From Vibrio nereis NBRC 15637 (GTDB lineage Bacteria > Pseudomonadota > Gammaproteobacteria > Enterobacterales > Vibrionaceae): 64,000 nucleotides of DNA. The first letter of the stretch is position 1, and the number at the start of each line of letters is the position of its first letter. Below, in pieces: positions 45,739-55,688 of the stretch. The translations under genes and the position numbers were made by a program. Where the stretch lies: NCBI RefSeq assembly GCF_001591105.1, contig NZ_BCUD01000011.1, positions 62,001 to 126,000 of the forward strand, in the 5' to 3' direction. The notes under the pieces are model-generated. The model was not told the DNA's origin, searched no databases, and saw only the letters and a program-made list of their open reading frames with translations.

Positions 45739-48522
45739 CTAAGACTTGGGCAACAACACCGCTTCAAAACGCTCTGAATTGTTTAAGAACCCACGCATCA
45801 CCGCATCTATTTTCTGCTTGCTTGCCTGCTCGTTAGCTCGATAGCGAGCATCAATCAGCCGTGGACTATCAGTCAGCATGTAGCTGGTTTCCATGGCGTC
45901 TAACATGCCAAGGTCAGAACGCAGGTAACGATCGATTTGATCGCGTCTTTGAGTCACTTTGTTGTGTAACACTTGCTCATCCGCCCCTTCTCGTGCCACA
46001 CGTTCTAGTACCTGATGAGTCAAATCCAATAGCTCATCTACTCGGTCAGGTGCACAGGTAAATTGGATTCGACCCTCCGCTTGTGGGCTATCGGCATCTT
46101 GCCAAAACCAACTGGTGACGCTGTAGATCCCAGACGCCTGCTCTCTCAATTTCAATCGCAGTTGCTCTTGTACTAGTTCACCTGCCAGCTCTAGGTAGTA
46201 GGCGTTATCTGGTCGCCATGCTGACGCTTGTGTCAGATATAGCTCCACCTCTGCACGTGGTTCTTTTGAATCTGGCACGGTTAAGCGCTGGTTTGGCGCT
46301 AGCGCTTCAACCACGTAAGCATCACGTGTCTCTGCTCTTACCGCTACAGAAGCCAAATAACGGGCAGCGAGTCTTTCGATTTCAGTTGGCGCGATATCGC
46401 CCACCACAAAGTAGGTGTAATCGGTTTTGCTGGAGATATAACGCTGATAGGCGCGGCTGATTTGCTCTGTCGTGAGCTTTGCTAACTCGTCACTGCTCTC
46501 GCTGTACACCGTTGGCGTGTTTGGATAGCGAAGCGAAGACACTTGGCGAACAAAACGATCGGCACTGTCTAAACCACTACTGCTGTATTGCAACGACTCG
46601 GTTTGGTGTTGCTTGAGAACCTTTTCTGACACCGGGCTGGATTCCAGTTTCATGTGGAATAGCTGCAGCATTTTCTCGAAACTGTCGGTTTTCGCCCAGC
46701 CAGAGAAGCCTTGCTGATACTCATCCAAAATCGTGGACATCACCACTGGGTTACCGCGGAAAATCGTTTGAATGTCACTTTGTGACACTTGGCCGATGCC
46801 CGTATCGTCCACCAAACTCACCGCAGTTCTTAGCAAGTGATAATCGCTAGCAGGTACAGAACGAACACCACCCGACGTCAGCGCTTTAAAATGTACCTGC
46901 CCCGGATTGCTGTCACTGTAGCGATATACCAGCTTACTACCATTGCTCAAGCGGTACTCGGTTAACTTATGCTGAGCCCAGACTTTTTCACGCTTTACTG
47001 TACCCGCTTTAGGTTCAATAACTGGTAGCACCGCGTGATGGTTTTCAATCATCCACTCTGGCTGTGGCTGTTTCATCACTTGTCGCCAAAGGCTGGCGAG
47101 ATCGTCTATGGGCATTGCAGGGTTTCTCTTGTCGACAGGTTGAGTCACCAGCAGCAATCGAGACTGCGGAGCAATGACACGCTTGAAGGCGTGGTTGACC
47201 TCATTCACCGTCATCTCGCTGAGAAAGCGTTGGTTAAGCTGGTACTTATCTTGGTTGCTCAACTGTAGCTGGCCACTGGCGGCCGACACCATCAGATCTC
47301 CTGCCAAATCAATACTGTACGTTACATCGTCCTGACTGGCTTCGTTGATGCGTGTCAGGCGTGCGATCTCGCCATTGACCTCTTGCTCGCTGAAACCATG
47401 CTGATCAATTTGAGCAATGAACGCCATAATCGCTTGTGTGGCTTGCTGATAATTGTCATCAATAAGCTGAAGCGAATACACCGCTTGAGTCGTTTCTCGA
47501 CCTACGTTTGACGAGTAGAAATTTGCAGAGCTAACAACGTTGGACTCTTGCTGCTCCCAACGTTGCAGGCGCACATTCATCAGGCGTGTGGCGATTTGTT
47601 TCGCCAGATCTTGCTGATAACGATTAAGGCTATATTCGGATTGGTAATCCGACAAGAAACTCAGCTCAACCGCCGGTGTTGTGATCCCATCTTCCGAAAC
47701 CACCTCGCTGCGCCAGTTGCCACTAAGCGGCACGCTATAGTCAACAGGTTCTAGCGGCTCTTGGGGTGCGCGGCTGCTCCCAAGTTTATTCGCGATCAGT
47801 TGCTTGATATTCGCGGTATCCACATCGCCGACCACGACAATCGACATATTATCTGGTCGGTACCACTTTTGATAAAAATCCGCCACGCGGTATTTAGACA
47901 CGTGTTTGATGGTTTCTACGTCTCCAATCGGGTCACGGGTCACGTAACGCGAACCCGCCATTTCAATCGCGCTCTTTTTATCGCCAAGCCTTAACATTGG
48001 CCCCAAACGTGCGCGCCACTCTTCTAACACGATCCCTCGCTCAGCATCGAGATCGTCTTTCAGCATGGTGACATTGCTTGCCCAGTCAGCCACCACATCC
48101 AGCGCCAGTGACAAGGTTTTCGGGTCATTACTTGGTAAGTTGAGCGTATACACGGTGTTTTCAAAGTCGGTAAATGCGTTGATATCCACGCCAAACTTCA
48201 TGCCCGCTTTTTCTAGCTCAGTGATCACTTGATTACCTGGGAAATGCTTGGTGCCGTTGAACGCCATGTGCTCGACAATATGCGCGACGCCGCGCTGATC
48301 ATCGTCTTCATTCATTGAGCCTGCGTTCACCACAAAACGCAGGTAAACCCGCGATTCAGGCACACGATTTTCGGCAATGTAATAGGTAAAGCCATTGTCT
48401 AGCTGGCCCACTGCCACATTCGGGTCAAAGCTCAGCTTCGTGACTGGCGGCGGCTGAGTGGTAAGCTGACAGGCGCTGATCATTAGCGCGCTTGCCAGAA
48501 TAAGTATCTGTTTAATTTTCAT
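45739..48522 (-). CDS. pqqL: PqqL-like M16 zinc protease (periplasmic lipoprotein)
   Basis: A 927-residue M16 peptidase with two duplicated halves. The inverted zinc motif HIVEHMAFNGTKHFPG is in the first half, with the second Glu in ERGIVLEEW; the second half lacks it. The N-terminus from ATG 48522 is a lipoprotein signal (LILASALMISAC). The ATG overlaps the TGA of the ABC gene (ATGA), so it is translationally coupled. E. coli has the same trio pqqL-yddB-yddA, and PqqL/FusC-type proteases degrade imported iron-carrying proteins or peptides in the periplasm. Confidence 0.9.
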   Translation of the reverse strand: MKIKQILILASALMISACQLTTQPPPVTKLSFDPNVAVGQLDNGFTYYIAENRVPESRVYLRFVVNAGSMNEDDDQRGVAHIVEHMAFNGTKHFPGNQVITELEKAGMKFGVDINAFTDFENTVYTLNLPSNDPKTLSLALDVVADWASNVTMLKDDLDAERGIVLEEWRARLGPMLRLGDKKSAIEMAGSRYVTRDPIGDVETIKHVSKYRVADFYQKWYRPDNMSIVVVGDVDTANIKQLIANKLGSSRAPQEPLEPVDYSVPLSGNWRSEVVSEDGITTPAVELSFLSDYQSEYSLNRYQQDLAKQIATRLMNVRLQRWEQQESNVVSSANFYSSNVGRETTQAVYSLQLIDDNYQQATQAIMAFIAQIDQHGFSEQEVNGEIARLTRINEASQDDVTYSIDLAGDLMVSAASGQLQLSNQDKYQLNQRFLSEMTVNEVNHAFKRVIAPQSRLLLVTQPVDKRNPAMPIDDLASLWRQVMKQPQPEWMIENHHAVLPVIEPKAGTVKREKVWAQHKLTEYRLSNGSKLVYRYSDSNPGQVHFKALTSGGVRSVPASDYHLLRTAVSLVDDTGIGQVSQSDIQTIFRGNPVVMSTILDEYQQGFSGWAKTDSFEKMLQLFHMKLESSPVSEKVLKQHQTESLQYSSSGLDSADRFVRQVSSLRYPNTPTVYSESSDELAKLTTEQISRAYQRYISSKTDYTYFVVGDIAPTEIERLAARYLASVAVRAETRDAYVVEALAPNQRLTVPDSKEPRAEVELYLTQASAWRPDNAYYLELAGELVQEQLRLKLREQASGIYSVTSWFWQDADSPQAEGRIQFTCAPDRVDELLDLTHQVLERVAREGADEQVLHNKVTQRRDQIDRYLRSDLGMLDAMETSYMLTDSPRLIDARYRANEQASKQKIDAVMRGFLNNSERFEAVLLPKS

Positions 48523-50225
48523 GAGAACTTTAGGGATTGAGTGTGTGGACATAGCAAGATTTCGTCTGTGCCGCTGTCGTTACCTTCGCGGTGCGACACT
48601 TCGACAACGCGCGTTTCGGACAACTGATCCGCCATCGTGCTTTTTAGTGCGTGATAGCTCTCTGGATCCAGCGCGGACATGGCTTCATCTAGGAACAACC
48701 AGTTCGGTTTTTGCACCAAAGCGCGAGCGAGCATGACTTTTTGTAACTCACCACCAGAAAGACTTTGCTGCCAGTTCATGACGGTATTTAGCTTATCTGA
48801 CAATGATTCGATACCCGCGTCGCACAAAGCAGACACCAACTGTTGGTCCGAAGTACTTTCGTTGCCCGCAGGGTAAAGCAAGATCTCGCGCAGTGTGCTG
48901 TTCGGCAAGTACGGTTTTTGAGGGATAAACATACACTCACTATCGTCAGGCATGCTGATTTCCCCTTGATGATATGGCCACAAGCCCGCCAGTGAACGAA
49001 TAAAAGTACTCTTACCGCCACCCGATACCCCTTTGATGGTGATGCTCTGCATGATCGCACCGCTTTGCTGGGTAAGCAGTGACTGCTGAGACGGGGAATA
49101 CAGGTCCAGATCTCGCCACTGTGGCTGATGCGACGCTTGCACCGGATTTGTCGTTGGTAACTTCTCTAGCTGACAGTGGAAAGTGATCAAACGATCGGTC
49201 ACCGCGCGCCAATCCGCCAGCTGTTCATAAGAATCAACAAACCAGCTAAACGCTTCTTGCACGCGGTAAAAACCTGTCGCGGTTTGCATCATATCACCCA
49301 ACTGAAGCGCGCCACTCATTAGACGAGGTGAAGCAACTAAATATGGGAATATACGCGCGACTTCGTTATAGCCGCTGGTAAAGGCACCATATTTCATCTT
49401 CATACCCGTCAGTTGTTGCCAGTTATCCCAAACTTTGCCAAACAAACCTTGAGTGCGCATCTGCTCTGCACTTTCGCCACGCTGCATCGCGATGGATTCA
49501 GCATGTTCACGCACACGCATTAGGTGAAAACGAAAATCCGCTTCGCTTTTCTCTTGCTCAAAGTTTAGCGGAACCAAGCGCTTGGCAATTTTATGTGTCA
49601 GCCAGGTACCAATGATCGAGTAAACGATCGCCACCCATACCATGTAACCTGGGATCACCCATTCACTCCCCGCAAATTCAAAGCTCAAGCTGCCAGATAG
49701 GTTCCACAGAATCACCACAAACGAGAACAAGCTGGTCACAGTACGCAGCAACCCCAACCCCATTGATAAGGTTTGGTCACAGAAGTCTTTCACATCTTGA
49801 GAAATTCTCTGGTCTGGGTTATCGCTTTCTGGGTAAGCCAGTTGATGGCGATAAAGCCGTTTCCCACCCAACCATTTTTGCAAAAAGGCGTGCGTTAGCC
49901 ACCTGCGCCAACGAATGCGTAGTGTGCGTCTTAAATACTCTTCCGCTAAGTCGATAAAGGTATACACCGCCATGATCAATACAAACTGGCTGAGCATATT
50001 CCAAAAGTTTTGCCACTCTTGGTTTTGCATTAAGTTGAAGAAATCGCGGTTCCAGTTGCTGTAGAGCACTGCCACTTCGACAATCAGGTAGTTGAGGCCC
50101 ACAACCAGACCGAGCAACAACCAGGCAATGTGTTTCTCATTGCTGCGCCAGTAAGGGTGTGCCAGCGACCACACTTGGGCAAGAAAGCTTTTGTCACGCA
50201 AAGCTAACGGAGATGGGTTAGACAT
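48519..50225 (-). CDS. yddA: YddA-like ABC transporter (SbmA/BacA-type permease fused to ATPase)
   Basis: A 568-residue inner-membrane exporter-fold ABC protein. An SbmA/BacA-type transmembrane domain occupies residues about 10-350, and the ATPase follows with Walker A GVSGGGKSTFIRSL, the signature LSGGELQKVMLARALV and Walker B WLFLDEAMSALD. It corresponds to E. coli YddA. In this operon it could move peptide products of the protease across the inner membrane, but direction and substrate are inferred. It is separated from the receptor gene by 70 bases and overlaps pqqL. Confidence 0.9.
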   Translation of the reverse strand: MSNPSPLALRDKSFLAQVWSLAHPYWRSNEKHIAWLLLGLVVGLNYLIVEVAVLYSNWNRDFFNLMQNQEWQNFWNMLSQFVLIMAVYTFIDLAEEYLRRTLRIRWRRWLTHAFLQKWLGGKRLYRHQLAYPESDNPDQRISQDVKDFCDQTLSMGLGLLRTVTSLFSFVVILWNLSGSLSFEFAGSEWVIPGYMVWVAIVYSIIGTWLTHKIAKRLVPLNFEQEKSEADFRFHLMRVREHAESIAMQRGESAEQMRTQGLFGKVWDNWQQLTGMKMKYGAFTSGYNEVARIFPYLVASPRLMSGALQLGDMMQTATGFYRVQEAFSWFVDSYEQLADWRAVTDRLITFHCQLEKLPTTNPVQASHQPQWRDLDLYSPSQQSLLTQQSGAIMQSITIKGVSGGGKSTFIRSLAGLWPYHQGEISMPDDSECMFIPQKPYLPNSTLREILLYPAGNESTSDQQLVSALCDAGIESLSDKLNTVMNWQQSLSGGELQKVMLARALVQKPNWLFLDEAMSALDPESYHALKSTMADQLSETRVVEVSHREGNDSGTDEILLCPHTQSLKFS

Positions 50226-50295
50226 AGTTCACCAAAAACAATAAATAACCAGCAGCGTCAGACACTGCTGGTTAAACAAAAGAAAAAGGGTTTAG

Positions 50296-52626
50296 TTAGA
50301 ATTCGTAGCCGAGCTCTAGCCAGAACTCACGACCTGGAGAGTAGATACCGTAGTCACCTTTAATACCCTTCTGACGAACTTTATTCAGCACGTTCAGCAC
50401 ATCCGCCTGTAGGTAAACATTGTGAGTGCCGACCAAGTTTGGTTGCCAGCGTAAGCGCGTATCCCACTGAGTATGGGTGCCGAAGTCATAGCTCTTGTGC
50501 ATGTCGTAGCCGTTCGCCGATTCCATGGTGTAGTCATAACCTTCAACAGGCGCTTTCACGTACACCTTGTTCGACCAAACCACGTCGTAAGATGGCACGT
50601 TCATATCCAAACCTAAACGCACGATCCATTCTTCTGTGCTGCTATTCACCGCTTGTTCCATCTCTTTGCGTGACATCAGCTTGCCATCGAGATAAACCAA
50701 TTCGTTTGGATTGAGACCTTTTTGAAGATTTGCTCTTTCAGTCGTTAACCAATCCGCACCAACTGTGGCCGTCCAAAGTGTCGGGCCAAGCGACCATGGT
50801 TTAATATTGCTTGCTTGGAGGGTGTACACATCCACTTTGTAGCTCGAACCATTGGCGTAAGAGTCCACTTTTTGGCCAGCCATTTCATCTTGCTTAACAA
50901 CAATGCGCTTTTTGTTGTCGCGAAGAACGTATTGTGCCGACAAAGCAAAATTGCCGACGTTTTGGTGCATACCGACACTCAGCTCATCCGCAAACGGGGT
51001 ATCAAGCGCGTCGATGGTTTCGTAACGTCGGGTATGGTCATCATTAAGTTTGAGCACTTCTCCGGCTAGTTTCATTGAGGCAAAAGAACGACCGTAATAG
51101 CGGTTTAAACCGAAGTTAAGGCGCGTATCAGGCAAAGCTTGCCAAGTCGTCACAAAACGCGGCGCAACATTGGTGTTTTCTAGGAAATCATCCCGATCGA
51201 CACGAACACCCGTACGCACAGTGACACTGTTCCAGTGCATAAGATCTTCAGCATAGAATGAATAGTCGCGATAGCTGGTATCAACCGAGCCTTTGCGTGT
51301 GATCTTCGTGTCATTCATCAGCTCCCAATCACCCATTGTCATGATGATTTTTTGATCTACAGTATTATCACGGTTGAAATCATACTGAGTATGGCGATAC
51401 GCTGCCCCCAAAGAAAACTGGTGCGCCGTGTTGGCAAAAGTCATACGGTCAAAGGCGTAGTCGAGCATCAGGTTGGTGTTTTCCTGCACAGCCTGGCTAT
51501 TGCCGTAGCCACCTTGTTCATAATTGGAGTTCGTCTCTACATCGATAATGACCACTGCACTGTTTGATGAAGACTCGCGCTCATCAGAGAATTTGTCGTA
51601 AGCGGCCGTCGCACTTAGCTCACCGTCACCCAATCGCTGTGTCCACTTCAGCGTCGAACCATACGCAATGTGGCTATCTGTCACGTCACCATTGATGCTA
51701 TCAGCGTGATATTTGCCTTCTTGGTAGTCAGACAAACGAAAGCCCAGCTCTAGAGTGCGGTCGACATCTGGCGTCCAGTTGAAGTTCGCCAAAAAGTTGT
51801 CCGAACGGCGTGTGTGGTTTTGCTTATCGGTATCCCCTTTAGGATTGATCATACGCGTTTGCTGAATGTCCGAGTCTCGGCGACTAAAGCCAAGCACCAT
51901 ACCAATGTCATCGGTGATCGCCTGCTCTGTCATTACGCTAAAGAACTGCTTCTTGTAGACAGGCTGGAAGGTCGCACCAAATCCCGTCGGAACCGCGTTT
52001 TCGACCACTTGCTTTGCTGCTGGGTCTACCTGCATTGACGCCCAGTCAGAGCGTGTGGTTCGGTAGCTCATTTTCACGCGGTTTTCACCACTGTACTGAC
52101 GGGTTTCTGCGACCACCGCTCCTCCCGTGAAACCACCTAAACGCGCAGGCACATCACTGCTGTAAACCGTCACTCCAGACAATAAATTGGCATCAAAAAA
52201 GTAGGCTTGCTCTGAGCTACGGTTTGGGTTTACCCCCATGGAACCATCAAATAACGCGCCTGATGGGTCGAAATCGTTGTTTACGTTAATACCATCCACC
52301 ATGTAGGCGGTTTGATCCGAATCAGCACCGTTGATCGAGACAGACAGAGGCTTGATCTCACCACCCGCAAAGCCATCTTGATCGCTCTCTGCAAAACGTA
52401 CATTTGGGTTTTCTTTCAGATAATCACTTAGGTTGCCATTTGCGCTGGGTGTATCGCGAATATCTTCAGAATCAATGATTTGTTTAGATAAGGTTTGGTC
52501 TTCTCTGCTTTCGGTAATAGTCACTGTTAAGTCAGATGAGGATGGCTCCGAATCGGCATACGCATGAGAGATAGAACAAATAGAGGCAATCGCCACTGCA
52601 AGAATCGTTTTGTTATTATTGGGCAT
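50296..52626 (-). CDS. yddB: YddB-like TonB-dependent outer-membrane receptor
   Basis: A 776-residue receptor. The signal peptide ends at SHAYA; the mature N-terminus has a TonB-box-like stretch (DLTVTITE, about residues 33-40). A plug domain follows (IKPLSVSINGADSDQTAYMVDGI), then a beta-barrel that ends with the terminal Phe of WLELGYEF. It resembles E. coli YddB, partner of PqqL. A perfect 7-1-7 Fur box lies 16 bases upstream of ATG 52626. It is predicted to import an iron-bearing protein, peptide or siderophore. Confidence 0.9.
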   Translation of the reverse strand: MPNNNKTILAVAIASICSISHAYADSEPSSSDLTVTITESREDQTLSKQIIDSEDIRDTPSANGNLSDYLKENPNVRFAESDQDGFAGGEIKPLSVSINGADSDQTAYMVDGINVNNDFDPSGALFDGSMGVNPNRSSEQAYFFDANLLSGVTVYSSDVPARLGGFTGGAVVAETRQYSGENRVKMSYRTTRSDWASMQVDPAAKQVVENAVPTGFGATFQPVYKKQFFSVMTEQAITDDIGMVLGFSRRDSDIQQTRMINPKGDTDKQNHTRRSDNFLANFNWTPDVDRTLELGFRLSDYQEGKYHADSINGDVTDSHIAYGSTLKWTQRLGDGELSATAAYDKFSDERESSSNSAVVIIDVETNSNYEQGGYGNSQAVQENTNLMLDYAFDRMTFANTAHQFSLGAAYRHTQYDFNRDNTVDQKIIMTMGDWELMNDTKITRKGSVDTSYRDYSFYAEDLMHWNSVTVRTGVRVDRDDFLENTNVAPRFVTTWQALPDTRLNFGLNRYYGRSFASMKLAGEVLKLNDDHTRRYETIDALDTPFADELSVGMHQNVGNFALSAQYVLRDNKKRIVVKQDEMAGQKVDSYANGSSYKVDVYTLQASNIKPWSLGPTLWTATVGADWLTTERANLQKGLNPNELVYLDGKLMSRKEMEQAVNSSTEEWIVRLGLDMNVPSYDVVWSNKVYVKAPVEGYDYTMESANGYDMHKSYDFGTHTQWDTRLRWQPNLVGTHNVYLQADVLNVLNKVRQKGIKGDYGIYSPGREFWLELGYEF

Positions 52627-52641
52627 TTTTATAAACACAAG

Positions 52642-52656
52642 TGATAATGATTATCA
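52642..52656. promoter_or_regulatory. Fur box upstream of yddB
   Basis: TGATAAT-G-ATTATCA, a perfect 7-1-7 Fur palindrome, 16 bases from the yddB ATG. It predicts iron repression. Confidence 0.93.
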
Positions 52657-52818
52657 TCAATGTTATCACCAAAATATTTATCTAGTAAATCCCACAAACT
52701 CCATACATAACTAACACTTACGCCAATATTTCCGCCTTCGAAGTTAATGAAATGTAATATTCACATACTCAATAATAACGGGCTGATACTCGCCACCCCA
52801 GTAATACCAACGCATAAA

Positions 52819-52833
52819 TGACAATAAATATCA
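52819..52833. promoter_or_regulatory. Second Fur-like box in the divergent region
   Basis: TGACAAT-A-AATATCA matches the 7-1-7 Fur consensus at 12 of 14 positions. It lies centrally between the two operons. Confidence 0.6.
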
Positions 52834-53051
52834 TTTGGAATAAAATATGGGGCAGCGTTAAAGCGAAACAAATTTAAAACAACTTAAGTTTGCTATTTTT
52901 TATTTATTTTTAAGTAACCGTTTACTCACACATAATTGACCAATAAACAACCAGAGTTAGAGAACTAAAATAAAAATCTAACTTAATGGATATAAATCAA
53001 TAACTTATAAAGTAAACCATAATTATTCGGTGAAATGGCTTTATTTGTAAG

Positions 53052-53066
53052 TAAAAACGATTATCA
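53052..53066. promoter_or_regulatory. Fur-like box before the TonB3-type operon
   Basis: TAAAAAC-G-ATTATCA has a perfect right half-site and 11 of 14 matches overall. It is 36 bases upstream of the first ATG of the operon. Confidence 0.6.
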
Positions 53067-53101
53067 TTCACAACCTTATTTGTGCCCTGTTGTGAAACTC
53101 A

Positions 53102-53860
53102 ATGACCCATTTCATATCAAACCAATACAAATTATACCTCGCATTTATCATTTGTTTTTTTGTACTACCAAAAGAGACATTGGCAGCACCAAGCTCTGTA
53201 GAAGTGCTCAACAGAGAAGCCGAACGTGTTTCGCTGAACGCCTCAACGCAAGAAAAAGTGGAAATCATTGACGACCAAATTCTGCAAGCTAAAGAGCAAG
53301 CCAGAACACTTGAACACGATATTCGTCTGCAGTCGAAGTACCAGGAGAGACTCACCAAACAACTCGCTCAACTTTCTCTTGCGTTTGATGATTTGGAATC
53401 TGAATTAAACAAAGTTAGGCAAATTAAAGTTCGTCTTTCCCCACTTCTGGATGACATGCTTAATGGCCTGCGTGAGTTGATTGCGGCAGATCTCCCATTC
53501 CACCTTGACCAGCGGCTGGAAAGAGTAAACCAGTTGCAAATCGCGCTTGAAAACCCAACGCTGAACCAGGCACAAAAATTAGAGCGCATACTGATCGCTT
53601 ACCAAACTGAGATTGGTTATGGCAACCGCGTAGAGTCATGGCAAGGCCGGCTAGATAACACACAAGAAGTCATCTTTCTTAGTGTCGGGCGTATCGGCTA
53701 CTACTATTTGACCCTCGATCATAGCAGCAGCGCAGTCTGGCAATTAGGAAAAGGCTGGGTATCGCTCTCTGAGCAACAAACGCGTGAGCTATCCACCGCA
53801 GTTACGCAAACCAACAATGGTCAAGCCCCGTCAATAATCACTGTGCCAAAGGCGATTTAA
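53102..53860 (+). CDS. DUF3450 periplasmic coiled-coil protein (TonB3 system)
   Basis: A 252-residue protein with a signal peptide (residues 1-28) and a coiled coil from about 45 to 130 (KEQARTLEHDIRLQSKYQ), followed by a globular domain ending with LGKGWVSLSEQQTRELS, the DUF3450 signature. In vibrios and other gammaproteobacteria DUF3450 genes head TonB2/TonB3-type clusters encoding a TtpC-like MotA/ExbB protein. Its role is thought to be structural within the energy-transducing complex. A Fur-like box is just upstream. Confidence 0.88.
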   Translation: MTHFISNQYKLYLAFIICFFVLPKETLAAPSSVEVLNREAERVSLNASTQEKVEIIDDQILQAKEQARTLEHDIRLQSKYQERLTKQLAQLSLAFDDLESELNKVRQIKVRLSPLLDDMLNGLRELIAADLPFHLDQRLERVNQLQIALENPTLNQAQKLERILIAYQTEIGYGNRVESWQGRLDNTQEVIFLSVGRIGYYYLTLDHSSSAVWQLGKGWVSLSEQQTRELSTAVTQTNNGQAPSIITVPKAI

Positions 53861-53865
53861 CCACC

Positions 53866-55170
53866 ATGAAAACTTCTTCTCTAACGCCTTTTCTGAAAGG
53901 CATTTTTACGTGTGCATTGCTATTTTCAGCCGTCGGTTATGCCAAGAACTTAGAGCAAGTGTTGGATGGCCTTGAACAATCTGGCCAAGCCAAAGTAGCG
54001 GCTTACAAGCAGTTAGAACATTCGAAACAAATCGGACTGCAAGAAGTACAGAAAATCATCCAGCAACGTGAAGATCAGCTCGAAAAGCTGAACGAAAAAA
54101 ACCGAGACCTAGAGGATCAACTGTTGCAACTGCAGCAAAAGTTTTTGGAGAAGCAACAGCAAGTTGAGCGTAGCAAAGACGAAATCAAAGCAGTCATCGA
54201 GCTAACGAGTGCCCAGCAGGAGTTGTTCGTTGCCAACGGTAGACAGCTCAGCACATGGAATTTAATCACCATCCCTAGCGCAATCGATAAAGAAGCATTT
54301 GAGATCGCAACGGTACGCCAACTTTGGTTAAACATGGCTGAGCAACTGGTCAAAGCTGGACAAGTTCTGACTGCTCCGGGAGAAATTGTACTGCCAGATG
54401 GCCGTATCGAAACCAAAGATATCATCCATGTTGGGCCGTTCAGTCAGTATTCTCCAGACTACGGCTGGTTAGTGTTCCAACCATCAAGACAGAGTTGGAC
54501 ACCACTCGCCCCTCAACCTGATTTAGCACCCAGTGAGTCTAGCTGGATCCTCGACCCTACTTTTGGGGCTGGATTTGAACAATTCGCACACCATCGTAAT
54601 TGGTTTGAGCAATACAGACCTGCGGGCCTGATTGGGTTGTTGATAGCTCTCGTCGCGATTATCGGTTTATCTGTTGGCACTGTGAGGCTATGCCAGTTAG
54701 CCAAAGAAAAAAGAATGGTAGACCGACAAACCGTGCAGCTTGATGCGTTATCCGATCTCAATATCTTAGGCCGAGTACTGATCGATCTGACGTCCAGCCA
54801 ACACGCGAAACAAATAGAAGATGTGGTGGACGCAAGTGTCAGCCGAGAACTGCCATGGCTCAACAAAGGCGTGGGCACACTTGCCGTACTTGCCGCCATC
54901 GCACCACTAATGGGACTGCTTGGTACGGTCGGCGGAATGATAGAAACCTTTAGCGTTATCACGGCTCAAGGCGTCACAGATAGCGATCTGCTTTCGGGTG
55001 GTATTGCAGAAGCGTTACTGACGACTAAGCTCGGCCTAATGGTGGCGATTCCTCTGCTTATCTTCCACTGCTTAATCAAAAGTAAAGCTCAAGCTTTGGC
55101 TGAGATCATCGAACAACAGGTGTCTGGATTGGTCGTACAAATGCGTTATGGAAAAGCGGCCGAATGCTAA
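53866..55170 (+). CDS. TtpC-type MotA/TolQ/ExbB proton channel protein
   Basis: A 434-residue protein: signal peptide at residues 1-26, a periplasmic coiled coil (about 30-125), then the MotA/TolQ/ExbB channel domain with helices near 255-275, 335-365 and 390-415. The core LNKGVGTLAVLAAIAPLMGLLGTVGGM contains the conserved TolQ motif. The long periplasmic extension distinguishes TtpC from ExbB and is required for TonB2/TonB3 function in Vibrio. It overlaps exbB by seven bases and starts five bases after the DUF3450 gene. Confidence 0.9.
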   Translation: MKTSSLTPFLKGIFTCALLFSAVGYAKNLEQVLDGLEQSGQAKVAAYKQLEHSKQIGLQEVQKIIQQREDQLEKLNEKNRDLEDQLLQLQQKFLEKQQQVERSKDEIKAVIELTSAQQELFVANGRQLSTWNLITIPSAIDKEAFEIATVRQLWLNMAEQLVKAGQVLTAPGEIVLPDGRIETKDIIHVGPFSQYSPDYGWLVFQPSRQSWTPLAPQPDLAPSESSWILDPTFGAGFEQFAHHRNWFEQYRPAGLIGLLIALVAIIGLSVGTVRLCQLAKEKRMVDRQTVQLDALSDLNILGRVLIDLTSSQHAKQIEDVVDASVSRELPWLNKGVGTLAVLAAIAPLMGLLGTVGGMIETFSVITAQGVTDSDLLSGGIAEALLTTKLGLMVAIPLLIFHCLIKSKAQALAEIIEQQVSGLVVQMRYGKAAEC

Positions 55171-55688
55171 GTGTCCTCAACGTTTCCTCACTGCCTGATT
55201 CAAACCCCGTTTTGTGGGCGATTGGGATCTGCTCCTTACTTCTATGGGGGCTGATCATTCAAAGTTACTGGCGCATCTATCAACTTCGCAAAGCGAGTAT
55301 TGCCCAACAGTTTCTTAGCCAAGGCGATGGTTACTTACCGCTGGCGCCCAGCTTAGTCGGTATGTTGCACTTACGCTGGCAGAGTGAGGTAAAGCTGTAT
55401 TTAGGGCAAGGTGGGAATGAAACGAAGTTGCTCATTCGCTTACTCCCTATGCTGGGTTTGCTCGGAACCGTGGATGGTATGGTTGATTGCTTTGCCAACC
55501 TCACCCAATCGAATGTGCTCGAAGCGGTATCGAGTGGCATCAGCCAAGCAATGTTAACCACGCTCGCGGGACTGTTGGCCGCGTTATCAGGGATGTATTT
55601 CTCTTATCACCTGCAAAGGCAACAACAATCGTTTATTAGACAATTTACTCACGAGTTAGAAACACATGAAGATAAAAACATTCGTTGA
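55164..55688 (+). CDS. ExbB biopolymer transport protein (TonB3 system)
   Basis: A 174-residue ExbB with three membrane helices and the channel motif LIRLLPMLGLLGTVDGMV (residues about 91-108). With ExbD it forms the proton channel that powers TonB. It overlaps ttpC by seven bases upstream and exbD by 23 bases downstream. It lacks a signal peptide. Confidence 0.9.
   Translation: MLSVLNVSSLPDSNPVLWAIGICSLLLWGLIIQSYWRIYQLRKASIAQQFLSQGDGYLPLAPSLVGMLHLRWQSEVKLYLGQGGNETKLLIRLLPMLGLLGTVDGMVDCFANLTQSNVLEAVSSGISQAMLTTLAGLLAALSGMYFSYHLQRQQQSFIRQFTHELETHEDKNIR

Larger units (their letters stand above)
52627..53101. promoter_or_regulatory. Divergent yddB / TonB3 control region
   Basis: A very A/T-rich region of about 475 bases holding the promoters of both operons and three Fur-like boxes (listed separately). 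There is no convincing small gene; short open frames here lack ribosome-binding sites. Confidence 0.7.
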
